Program-made: the position numbers and the translations under genes
From: Flavobacteriaceae bacterium
GTDB lineage: Bacteria > Bacteroidota > Bacteroidia > Flavobacteriales > Flavobacteriaceae
Length of the DNA stretch: 9,034 nt
Direction: 5' to 3'
Assembly: GCA_020347545.1 (NCBI GenBank)
Contig: CP070731.1
Coordinates: 101,250-110,283, forward strand
The notes under the pieces: model-generated
The model's database searches: none
What the model was told of the DNA's origin: nothing
The model's input: the letters and a program-made list of their open reading frames with translations, nothing else
Shown: in pieces, positions 1 to 7,074 of the stretch
Layout of the letters: each line of letters begins with the position of its first letter
Numbering within the stretch: position 1 is the first letter of the stretch

Positions 1-445
1 AGAGGTCATTTGGATTCCAGACAAAAGTTTGTCCCCAGTTAATTCGCTGCCTTCCCAGGGTAATTTGAAGGTTGCCCGTGGTATAATCCAGCATGAACCG
101 ATCAAGTTGCGACAATCCGATCCAGGAATTATTTTCAGCCCACACCCAGGACAGGTCAAAATAGCCAAAATCACGACTTACATAGTCGGCATATCCTGGA
201 ATAAGGGTGACATTGTTACCAATAATTATTCTGTTTCTGAGTCCAGCGGTAAAAGTAAAATTATCACTGATGTACCAATTGACGTCAAAACGGTTATGTA
301 CCAGATTTTCAATTGCTATTTCACCATTGTCAATTGTCTGCATGGTCGTCATTCCCTTCACATATCCTTTTAGCATCCAGTTCTCCTGTGCAACGGCGAC
401 CAGGGAGATGAATAAAAAGATGGCAAGAAAATGATATTTCAACAT
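1..445 (-). CDS. Outer-membrane beta-barrel-like protein, 3' end cut off by window edge
   Basis: Only the first 148 residues are present; the frame is still open at base 1. The ATG at 445-443 starts a clear signal peptide: Lys at residue 3, a hydrophobic core at about 6-19, and a probable cut near VAVA-Q (19/20). The mature part alternates polar and aromatic residues in short strands, as in outer-membrane barrels (for example, Tyr/Trp/Phe-rich stretches at 53-66 and 94-103). Residues 131-148 hold a conspicuous motif, GRQRINWGQ followed by FVWNPNDL. This resembles the LGRQ-x-x-WG motif of DUF1302-type and other porin-like barrel proteins; that similarity is from memory. The gene lies 34 bases after the ABC ATPase stop and is probably the last visible gene of that operon. 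Inference: it is the outer-membrane component or receiver for the ABC/LolA-like system. The family assignment is tentative because the C-terminal strands are missing. Confidence 0.75.
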   Translation of the reverse strand, partial: MLKYHFLAIFLFISLVAVAQENWMLKGYVKGMTTMQTIDNGEIAIENLVHNRFDVNWYISDNFTFTAGLRNRIIIGNNVTLIPGYADYVSRDFGYFDLSWVWAENNSWIGLSQLDRFMLDYTTGNLQITLGRQRINWGQTFVWNPNDL

Positions 446-479
446 AGCTGATTTTTTGACTAAAAGGCACATGGAGAGT

Positions 480-1166
480 TTACACTTTTGCTGTATCTGA
501 AATAACTTTGCCATCATCCAGCGTTATCACGCGCCTGGCTTTATCCATAACCCGCTGGTCATGCGTAGCAAAAATAAATGTAATATTTTCCTCTCTGTTC
601 AACTTTTCCATGATGTCCAGTAATTGAGTGGTTGCCTTAGAGTCAAGATTGGCCGTGGGTTCGTCGGCAAGGATAAATTTCGGTTTGGAGGCCAGAGCCC
701 TCGCAACGGCAACCCGCTGTTGTTGACCACCCGATAACTGATTCGGCTTACTATTCAATTTGTCCCCCAGCCCAACGGATTCCAGCAAGGCTATGGTTCT
801 TTCATCCATCTTCTTCCTGTCCCAATTTTGCAACTGCATAATGAATTCTACATTTTCTTTGGCCGTTAGTACGGGAATCAGGTTATAGGCCTGAAAAACA
901 AATCCAATATTTTTTAACCTGAAATCGATCAGGTCTCCGGACGATAATTCAGACATAACACTTCCTCCGATCACCACCTTGCCCGATGTAGGTTTTTCGA
1001 GGCCCCCGATCATATTCATCAACGTGGTCTTTCCGCAACCTGAGGGGCCCACAATCGCAGTAAATTCTCCTTCTTCGAAATCAAGATCTATACCATTTAC
1101 TGCATGAACGGGTACTTCCGTGTCATGATAGGTTTTTGTTAGGTTTTTAATTTGAATTATACTCAT
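480..1166 (-). CDS. ABC transporter ATP-binding protein, LolD/MacB type
   Basis: This 228-residue protein is a complete single ATPase domain that should hydrolyse ATP at the cytoplasmic face and drive the two adjacent permeases. Motifs are in the expected order: Walker A GPSGCGKT at 40-47, Q-loop Gln92, signature LSGGQQQR at 144-151, Walker B FILADEP with Asp168 and Glu169, D-loop ANLDS at 172-176, and switch His202. The length and the GxSGxGKTTLMNxIGGL context fit the LolD/MacB/FtsE group, which works with mechanotransmitting FtsX-like permeases rather than classical pore-type permeases. The start is 24 bases after the upstream permease stop, so co-transcription is likely. No catalytic residue is missing. 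I do not assign lolD, because Bacteroidota carry several paralogues and the neighbours suggest a specialised system. Confidence 0.95.
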   Translation of the reverse strand: MSIIQIKNLTKTYHDTEVPVHAVNGIDLDFEEGEFTAIVGPSGCGKTTLMNMIGGLEKPTSGKVVIGGSVMSELSSGDLIDFRLKNIGFVFQAYNLIPVLTAKENVEFIMQLQNWDRKKMDERTIALLESVGLGDKLNSKPNQLSGGQQQRVAVARALASKPKFILADEPTANLDSKATTQLLDIMEKLNREENITFIFATHDQRVMDKARRVITLDDGKVISDTAKV

Positions 1167-1190
1167 ATCCTTCCAACTTGAACTTATTAA

Positions 1191-2417
1191 TTATATAGAC
1201 CGGATTGCCTCTGCGGGGTGAAGCTTCAGGGCTTTTATCGCAGGATAAATCGATGCGATCACCGCAGTTACGACAACTAAGATCGTTATTTGTACATATC
1301 TATAGCCCTCCAGCATTGGGTAAGTAATAGCCGCGTAGCCAACCGACTCCATACCCTCTCCGACAAATGAAAGATCAATCCCGGACTTGTTATAATAATT
1401 GATTACAAACATGCTTATTAACTCGCCTACAACGGCTCCTACCATTGCCAGAAATATTGTTTCAAGCATAATCATAATGAACACTCTTTTTCTTGTCATC
1501 CCGATCGCCATCAACATGCCCAGTTCCTTGGTTCTTTCAAGCACCACCATGAGCATGGTATTCACGATCCCAAAACCAAGGGCCCCTAAAATAATGACCA
1601 TAAACAATCCCATCATGGTGTCCATATAGCCCGACATTAAACTTAAATAGGGAGAGATTTCGGCCCAGTCCTCCACTTTTGTATCAGGGAATTTTGACTG
1701 TAAACCGGGCACCAAAGATTCTGCCTGTTCAAAATCATCCAGAACCATTACAATTTCATGTGCTTGATTTTCAGGCATCTCTAAGATTCTGGCAAGATCT
1801 TGATTCTTTACAAAAACATGCATTTTATCCCATGGATTATTATCGGTTTTATACAAGCCTACAACTTTAAAAGCTGCCCCTGTTATTTCACCATTATAAT
1901 CCTGAAAGGTCAGGACGATCTTTGACTTTAGTTTTGCTTTCAATTCGCCGGCCAGTGCCTTGGAAATTACGATAGCATTTTTCCTCTTTGAATCAAAGAA
2001 AGTTCCGGAGGAAGAATCTATTCTTTGATAGATCTTGAAAACTTGCTTTTCTTCCTCAGGATCGACCCCCACGATGTTTACCCCCATATTTTTATTGGCC
2101 GTGGCAGACATTCCTGTGACCAATACCCTTTTGGCAACCGCCTTAACACCCGGATAATCCCTGAGCCCCTTGATTTTGGTTTGAACTTCTGTAATGGTCC
2201 TTTTTACATCTTTGTTTTCAGCATAGTCGGGATGGTGCATCTGCATATGGCCCGTCTCATAAACAAAGGTGTTCTCGACACGTTGTTTGGCCATTCCGTT
2301 CATCCAGGCACTGGAAAACAATCCTCCAAGTAAGCCAGAGGCAATGGCAAAAATCACCACAGAGCTTCTTAGTTTGCTTCTCCAGATACTACGCCATGCA
2401 ATTTTAGTCAATACCAT
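1191..2417 (-). CDS. FtsX-like ABC permease (LolC/LolE type), second of pair
   Basis: This 408-residue inner-membrane protein has the LolC/E and MacB layout. A cytoplasmic amphipathic start (KIAWRSIWRSKLR, 5-17) is followed by TM1 at about 18-38. A large periplasmic MacB_PCD-like domain spans about 40-262. Three C-terminal membrane segments lie near 268-292, 312-340 and 375-393. The loop after TM2 (ERTKELGMLMAIGMTRKRV, 294-312) is the typical coupling-helix region that contacts the ATPase. The C-terminus KALKLHPAEAIRSI is the usual FtsX-family ending. It begins 4 bases after the previous permease and ends 24 bases before the ATPase, so the two permeases probably form a heterodimer with an ATPase dimer. 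There is no fused ATPase, so it is not MacB itself. The family call is strong; the substrate is unknown. Confidence 0.92.
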   Translation of the reverse strand: MVLTKIAWRSIWRSKLRSSVVIFAIASGLLGGLFSSAWMNGMAKQRVENTFVYETGHMQMHHPDYAENKDVKRTITEVQTKIKGLRDYPGVKAVAKRVLVTGMSATANKNMGVNIVGVDPEEEKQVFKIYQRIDSSSGTFFDSKRKNAIVISKALAGELKAKLKSKIVLTFQDYNGEITGAAFKVVGLYKTDNNPWDKMHVFVKNQDLARILEMPENQAHEIVMVLDDFEQAESLVPGLQSKFPDTKVEDWAEISPYLSLMSGYMDTMMGLFMVIILGALGFGIVNTMLMVVLERTKELGMLMAIGMTRKRVFIMIMLETIFLAMVGAVVGELISMFVINYYNKSGIDLSFVGEGMESVGYAAITYPMLEGYRYVQITILVVVTAVIASIYPAIKALKLHPAEAIRSI

Positions 2418-2421
2418 ATTC

Positions 2422-3645
2422 TTAAGATCTTAAACCATTGACCACATCCAGTTTTAATATTTTAATCGTGGGATATGACATCGCAATTAAACTCAAAATA
2501 CTTACCGCAATACCCTGAAAAATAAAGATATTCGGCTCAATACTCATAGGCATTACAGGTTCAAAGTTAAAATCCTGCATGACCTCAACCGCATCACCCG
2601 AAAATTCAATAGGATTATAATAGAAATAGAACATTACCGGCAAACTGATAATGATTCCGGCCAAAACAGCCAAAGCCGTCAAAAAGAAAAGTTCCACTAC
2701 AACCACGGTGGCCAGCTTGACTCGTTGCATACCTACCGATATCATGACGGAAAATTCTCGTATTCTTTCGTTGGTCATCATCAAAACGGTTCCAAAAATT
2801 CCGAAGGCGATAACCATATAAAGAATGGCTATCATAATCACCCCTCCTGCATTGTCCGTTTCAATCATTTGCAGGAGTTCTTTGTTCATGGCCTGCCATC
2901 CCATTACACTGTATTGATCCTGGTCAATTTTTGAACTTACCATAGACGTTACTTCGTCTACCTGATCCATATCATAGAGATCGAAGATCAGAGAAGTATA
3001 ACGATCATAGGCCGAAAACAGGTTCTGGGCCTCCAACAGTGGCAAATAGGCCGTACTGCGGTTCATTTCCGGGGTAGGCAGTTTCAATATCCCTTTAACG
3101 GGATAAAGACCCGCAGCGGTTGCTCCGTGATAACCGGAAGAAAATAATATCAAAGTATCATTCACCTTAATTCCCAGGAATTTTGCCAATCCTTCCGCAA
3201 CCAGGATACTCTTGTCATCCTTTTCTATAAATTCTCCTTCCTGTAAATAAGATTTTACCTGGGTCATCTGATCCTCCAGGTCGGGGTCAATTCCCATCAC
3301 TGCCACACCCTTGGTCGATTCCCCTGAAGATGCCAGGGCAAATGATTCCAGTCTGGGGAAAACCACTCTGATCCTGCTATCCTTCCTGAATTCTTCTGTA
3401 AGGTCAGCATCAAAATCCATGGTATTGTTGATATTTTTATCATCCCAATACTCTTTATTCTGTATCTGCAGATAACCCGAATAGGATTCAACTGCATTTT
3501 CCTTCATTTTTGCATACGATCCTTTTTGAAAACCTCGCATTATGATAGCAAAAAATAGGGCGAACATAATCGAAGCCACCGTAATTAGTGTCCTTCTTTT
3601 GTTTCTCCAGATATTTCTCCAGGCTATTTTAACAATGGTTTTCAT
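2422..3645 (-). CDS. FtsX-like ABC permease (LolC/LolE type), first of pair
   Basis: This 407-residue protein has the same architecture as the next permease and is clearly a distant paralogue. It starts with KIAWRNIWRNKRR at 6-18, followed by TM1 at about 19-37. The periplasmic domain spans about 40-262, and membrane segments lie near 266-290, 310-342 and 372-392. The coupling loop is NERIREFSVMISVGMQRVKL at 292-311, and the protein ends YPTIKILKLDVVNGLRS. Relative to its partner it has an extra acidic periplasmic stretch (about 345-368) between TM3 and TM4, which could create asymmetry in the heterodimer. The gap from the LolA-like gene is 16 bases and to the next permease 4 bases. Inference: with its partner it extracts cargo from the outer leaflet of the inner membrane and hands it to the periplasmic LolA-like protein encoded just upstream. 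Confidence 0.92.
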   Translation of the reverse strand: MKTIVKIAWRNIWRNKRRTLITVASIMFALFFAIIMRGFQKGSYAKMKENAVESYSGYLQIQNKEYWDDKNINNTMDFDADLTEEFRKDSRIRVVFPRLESFALASSGESTKGVAVMGIDPDLEDQMTQVKSYLQEGEFIEKDDKSILVAEGLAKFLGIKVNDTLILFSSGYHGATAAGLYPVKGILKLPTPEMNRSTAYLPLLEAQNLFSAYDRYTSLIFDLYDMDQVDEVTSMVSSKIDQDQYSVMGWQAMNKELLQMIETDNAGGVIMIAILYMVIAFGIFGTVLMMTNERIREFSVMISVGMQRVKLATVVVVELFFLTALAVLAGIIISLPVMFYFYYNPIEFSGDAVEVMQDFNFEPVMPMSIEPNIFIFQGIAVSILSLIAMSYPTIKILKLDVVNGLRS

Positions 3646-3661
3646 CTATCTGTATGCAATT

Positions 3662-4423
3662 TTATCGTATTCTTTTCATATTCTGCTGAGAAAAATAGGA
3701 TTCCTCTATCGGAATATCAAACTCAACTTCTTTTAAAAACAAAACTGTTTTCTTACCTTCTTCTCCTACAGGAACAATCTCAATTCTCGTCGGAATCAGG
3801 CGTCCGTCCATCTTTTTAAAATCATAACCAAAATCACTTTTTACCAGTTCGTCATCTTCATCAAAATATTCAGATTTAATCTGTATAAACTCGTCTTTAG
3901 TGATCCATTTATAAACTTTCCCCCAGATAACAGCAGCTTCCTCCTTGGGTTCCATCTCAATTTTATAACAGATCAAGCCTTCCACAACTTCCTCTCCCAC
4001 AAGACTATGGTTGTAATCGACCACTATGGAGCTTTCTTTTAATATATCATCATTGGTGTAATCCGATCCCATCCATCCCTGTGACATCATCGAAGCCGGA
4101 ATCTTCACCATTCTCCCTATCGACGGCATCCAATTCCACATTTCTGTTTTTCGCTTCATAAAAACCTGTCCTTTATCACGAGCCGGAGCTGTAATGTAGG
4201 TCATGGAATAGTCCAGACCATTGGACCATGATTTCATCGAAATGTCTCTCTGCCAGGTAGGCCTGATGATTTGCATTTCCAGAACAGATTTATTGGTTTT
4301 TCCTCTTATTTTTTCATCAGCCTTTTCTATTATTTCTTTTGCAGATATAGCTTCTTGGGCGTAAAGTGTTGATTCAATGACTACAAAAATCATCATTAAG
4401 GTAAATAAGGGCACTAATTTCAT
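3662..4423 (-). CDS. Periplasmic LolA-like outer membrane lipoprotein-sorting protein
   Basis: This 253-residue protein has a signal peptide (hydrophobic core about 4-20, likely cleavage after Ala22 or Gln23 in LYAQ-EA). The mature part starts with a helix (AKEIIEKADEKIRG) and continues as strand-rich sequence, as expected for the half-open beta barrel of LolA-type carriers. Two segments are diagnostic of the 'outer membrane lipoprotein-sorting protein' family (COG2834 / LolA_like): WNWMPSIGRMVKIP at 96-109 and MSQGWMGSDYTNDD at 113-126. True LolA is shorter (about 180-200 residues) and lacks the GSDxxxDD element, so this is a relative and not the housekeeping chaperone. It is the first gene of a tight run with two permeases and an ATPase, which argues that it receives the transporter's hydrophobic cargo. 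The absence of Cys after the signal peptide indicates a soluble periplasmic protein. Confidence 0.88.
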   Translation of the reverse strand: MKLVPLFTLMMIFVVIESTLYAQEAISAKEIIEKADEKIRGKTNKSVLEMQIIRPTWQRDISMKSWSNGLDYSMTYITAPARDKGQVFMKRKTEMWNWMPSIGRMVKIPASMMSQGWMGSDYTNDDILKESSIVVDYNHSLVGEEVVEGLICYKIEMEPKEEAAVIWGKVYKWITKDEFIQIKSEYFDEDDELVKSDFGYDFKKMDGRLIPTRIEIVPVGEEGKKTVLFLKEVEFDIPIEESYFSQQNMKRIR

Positions 4424-4449
4424 AGAATTGACTTCAGAGATAATTCTAT
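4422..4449. repeat. Perfect 8-bp inverted repeat over the start of the LolA-like gene
   Basis: ATAGAATT at 4422-4429 is matched by its exact reverse complement AATTCTAT at 4442-4449, with a 12-base spacer. The inner arm overlaps two bases of the start codon at 4423-4421. A TAAATTTA that resembles the flavobacterial -7 box (TAnnTTTG, one mismatch) covers 4449-4456 on the minus strand, so the repeat would lie at the transcription start. It could be an operator or a weak start-codon hairpin. Both arms are AT-rich, so chance is a real alternative. Confidence 0.25.
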
Positions 4450-4569
4450 AAATTTAACTCTTTTCGTATAAAAATTCGCAGAATAACCATTATTATTCAA
4501 GGATGTTGCCGTGTATATTGATGCATCCAGCCCAGTCAGCGATCACAGCTCAGATGTTACCATAAACCA

Positions 4570-5442
4570 TCAATACTGATGAAAGGCCTGTGAAACAAAT
4601 TCGAGTACTTCCGGAAGTGATTCTCTCCAGTATGTCCAGTTATGGGCACCGTCTCTAACCCTGTATTCATGCGGAATCTCCTTTTTTTTCATGGCGATAT
4701 GCACAAGACTATTCCCTTCATAAAGAAAGTCATCGTCTCCACAATCAATATACCAACGAACGGAGGCTATTTCTTTCACGTCCAATTCATTGACAAGTGA
4801 CACAGCATTGTGATTTTTGAAATAATTCTGAAGTTCCTCCTCGGTGTACACCTCATCATCCGAGTCTTTAAAATACTTTTTGAAATCCTCCATGGTTAAG
4901 GGCCCGGCATAGGCACTTAAAGGGGCTGCTGAAGAAAATAACTCGGGGTGATGCAAGGCATACATAAAAGCTCCTCCTCCTCCCATTGAAAGTCCTGAAA
5001 TAGCCCTGTAACGTTTTTCTTTTTTGACCCGGTAAGTTTTTTCAACGTAAGGCATCAATTCCTCAAAAAAGAAATCTTCATAATTCCATTTTCCATTAAT
5101 ATCATTGAAATATCCCCTTTGACCTGTATTTGCATCAGGCATTACAATAATCATAGGAGTGGCTTTACCCTCTTTAATGGCCTTATCCGTAATGTGCAAT
5201 ACCTCACCAAACTGCACCCATCCTGTTTGATCGTCTCCGGAACCATGTAAAAGATACAATACAGGATAGCTCCGCTCTGAATTTTCATAATCAGGAGGTA
5301 AATAAAGAGCATATTTCCTTTCACTATCCAATATTTTACTCGACATTTTTAAATTATCATAGACCTTGCCATTTTGAGCAACAGCGGTCAGCGTTGCTAA
5401 AATCACAGCCAAAAAACTGAATATTACTGTTTCCTTTCTCAT
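4570..5442 (-). CDS. Secreted alpha/beta-hydrolase-fold esterase (Esterase/EstD-like family)
   Basis: This 290-residue protein has an N-terminal signal peptide (about 1-22, ending TAVAQ) and one Esterase (PF00756-type) domain. The fold is visible in YALYLPPDY (45-52), VLYLLHGSGDD (61-71, oxyanion region), the nucleophile elbow GLSMGG with Ser152, the acid-loop sequence CGDDDFLYEG (Asp238 the likely acid) and His267 in DGAHNWTYW. This family contains feruloyl and acetylxylan esterases, S-formylglutathione hydrolase relatives and mycolyltransferases. The secreted form in Bacteroidota often removes acyl or aromatic groups from plant or algal polysaccharides. An acidic insert (193-203) between Ser and Asp may form part of a lid. 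The gene lies 27 bases after the TolB-like gene and is probably co-transcribed with it. The catalytic call is confident; the substrate is not known. Confidence 0.9.
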   Translation of the reverse strand: MRKETVIFSFLAVILATLTAVAQNGKVYDNLKMSSKILDSERKYALYLPPDYENSERSYPVLYLLHGSGDDQTGWVQFGEVLHITDKAIKEGKATPMIIVMPDANTGQRGYFNDINGKWNYEDFFFEELMPYVEKTYRVKKEKRYRAISGLSMGGGGAFMYALHHPELFSSAAPLSAYAGPLTMEDFKKYFKDSDDEVYTEEELQNYFKNHNAVSLVNELDVKEIASVRWYIDCGDDDFLYEGNSLVHIAMKKKEIPHEYRVRDGAHNWTYWRESLPEVLEFVSQAFHQY

Positions 5443-5469
5443 GATATTCTGTTAAAGTTTTTGAATTGC

Positions 5470-6981
5470 TTAATTTGAATTGCTTACAAAAGCAACCTTT
5501 TTACTGTCTGGGGACCAGCTTGGCACATTAATCGTTCCCTGACCTCCATAAACATAGCTAAGTATTTTTGGTTCCCCGCCACCTACCGGCATCATTCTTA
5601 AATAAACATGTTTATAAAATGGGTGATCGCCCGATTCGACATCTGTTCCAAAAGACAGAAACAAGATTTTCTTCCCATCAGGCGAAATGTGAGGGAACCA
5701 GTCATTCAACTCATCAAAGGTAAGTTGTTCCACCTCACTACCGTCGGGCTTCATACGATACAACTGCATGGTTCCGGATCGGTTCGAATTAAAATAGATG
5801 AAATTTCCTGAGGGATCATATTCCGGGCCATCGTCCAAACCTTCAGTATTGGTCAACTGAGTCTCCTCTCCGGTTGCGATGTCAACGCTGTAAATATCGT
5901 ATTGATCATTTCTGCTTCCAGTAAAAACCAATTCTTTCGCATCTGCCGACCAACCATGTAAATAAGAGGGTCCCAGCCCTTTTTTTGTTACTCGTAAAGG
6001 TTCAGAAGAGCCCTCCACCGGCAAGGTATAGATTGCAGAATCTCCATAGTCCTCATCATCATGATGGCTTATGGCCAGCTGTTTGCCATCAAATGACAAC
6101 ACATGATCATTATTATTTTTAACGGCAAAACCCGTATTGATGGTAGAGGTCTTGGCACTGTCCAGGTCATACCTGTATAAATATCCATTGGAATTATAGA
6201 TCAGCCCTTTTCCGTCCGGAGTCCAGTTTGGGGCCTGAATGGAATGTGCAGAGGAGAAGAGTATTTTTCTGTGAAGTGTTTCCACATCCAGCACTTCCAT
6301 ATGACTTCCTAAATAATCCTGGTACTGCTCACCTGATTCATCAAAGGGTTTGATGATCCTTACATTTCTAAAAATAGCTTTTTCAACAACATCCGGATTG
6401 TGAGAGCAAACAAATAAACCGACAAAGACTTCATTATTCAATTTTGAACCCTCATAAACTACCTTCTTTAGAGGCTGACCCAACTTGGCAGTACCCATTA
6501 TAAATGTGTCTCCTCTTCTTTCCAGTTCTATCACATCCGGCGCAGTATCGGAAGAAGATAGTTCTTTTGTCTGACCTCCTATTGAATCTCTGAACTGAAG
6601 CGATACAAGTCCGTCTCCGTGGACGGCAGCACTAACATGCTCAGAGTTCGGCCTGAAACTATTTCGGGCCATCCATCCTATTTTTCTATGAGGATCAACT
6701 CCTGAACCCACAAATTTGACATGTGCTCTCAGTATGAAATCACCTTGTATACTCTTCCACAAATAATGAAACTGATCGTCATCAAACCACATATTCTTCC
6801 CGGATCCTTCGATCAAATACTCTTGATCATCGCTTAGATACGAAACATTCCCTTGATGCTTGACGGCACCAATATCCATATGACTGAAAAAAATTCCGGT
6901 GGCATCGGTTTGAGAATTTAATTTTTGATAAGGCATTAGGGAACAAAAAAATAGTATAACAAATAGGTTCAGTCGATTCAT
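5470..6981 (-). CDS. Secreted TolB/PD40 beta-propeller protein with N-terminal concanavalin-like domain
   Basis: This 503-residue protein has a signal peptide (about 1-23, ending KLNSQ). Residues about 30-210 form a DUF1349/LamG-like jelly-roll domain with conserved elements NMWFDDDQFHY (63-73), GDFILRAHVKF (80-90), HRKIGWMAR (98-106) and HGDGLVSLQFR (121-131). Residues about 225-503 hold six PD40/WD40-like blade markers: PNWTPDGK (251), LSFDGK (295), GWSADAK (343), PEYDPSG (386), PHISPDGK (430) and PSWSPDSK (487). This suggests a six-bladed propeller. TolB proper has a different N-terminal domain and partners with Pal/Tol, which are absent here, so this is not tolB. Related Bacteroidota proteins are usually annotated simply as TolB family. 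No catalytic residues are evident, so a binding role for a carbohydrate or other ligand is inferred. It sits directly before a secreted esterase, probably in the same transcript. Confidence 0.88.
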   Translation of the reverse strand: MNRLNLFVILFFCSLMPYQKLNSQTDATGIFFSHMDIGAVKHQGNVSYLSDDQEYLIEGSGKNMWFDDDQFHYLWKSIQGDFILRAHVKFVGSGVDPHRKIGWMARNSFRPNSEHVSAAVHGDGLVSLQFRDSIGGQTKELSSSDTAPDVIELERRGDTFIMGTAKLGQPLKKVVYEGSKLNNEVFVGLFVCSHNPDVVEKAIFRNVRIIKPFDESGEQYQDYLGSHMEVLDVETLHRKILFSSAHSIQAPNWTPDGKGLIYNSNGYLYRYDLDSAKTSTINTGFAVKNNNDHVLSFDGKQLAISHHDDEDYGDSAIYTLPVEGSSEPLRVTKKGLGPSYLHGWSADAKELVFTGSRNDQYDIYSVDIATGEETQLTNTEGLDDGPEYDPSGNFIYFNSNRSGTMQLYRMKPDGSEVEQLTFDELNDWFPHISPDGKKILFLSFGTDVESGDHPFYKHVYLRMMPVGGGEPKILSYVYGGQGTINVPSWSPDSKKVAFVSNSN

Positions 6982-7020
6982 GATTTATGGATTTAGTTGG
7001 GTTACTAGTAATGCTTTTAC

Positions 7021-7053
7021 CAATTCTACCTTAAAAATAGTAAAAAATGCAAC
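7021..7053 (-). promoter_or_regulatory. Candidate flavobacterial-type promoter for the TolB-like/esterase pair
   Basis: Reading the minus strand, GTTG at 7053-7050 (compare TTTG or TTG at -33) is followed after 21 bases by TAGAATTG at 7028-7021. This matches TAnnTTTG at five of its six fixed positions. The start codon at 6981 lies about 40 bases beyond. Spacing fits the 17-23 bases known for Flavobacterium promoters. The element lies in the 93-base gap between two gene groups, where a promoter is expected, but AT-rich sequence can yield such matches by chance. Confidence 0.4.
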
Positions 7054-7074
7054 TATTTAAACCCCTTGATACGC

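Noticed and set aside
29..434. Two overlapping plus-strand open frames at the left end
   Set aside because: They lie opposite the barrel gene, which has a good signal peptide and motif. The plus-strand translations show no domain or start signal.
1399..1629. Plus-strand open frame opposite the second FtsX permease
   Set aside because: Its hydrophobic translation is an antisense shadow of the permease's C-terminal membrane segments.
480..3645. Macrolide exporter MacAB reading of the ABC genes
   Set aside because: MacB is a single fused ATPase-permease and needs a MacA adaptor. Here the ATPase is separate, there are two permeases, and no adaptor is encoded.
4424..4569. Terminator or small RNA in the 146-base gap between the esterase and LolA-like genes
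   Set aside because: No GC-rich stem followed by a T run is visible after the esterase stop, and no RNA family pattern was recognised; only the weak inverted repeat near the start codon stands out.
5470..6981. Assignment as tolB of the Tol-Pal system
   Set aside because: The N-terminal domain is jelly-roll-like rather than the TolB D1 domain, and no tolQRA or pal gene is nearby.
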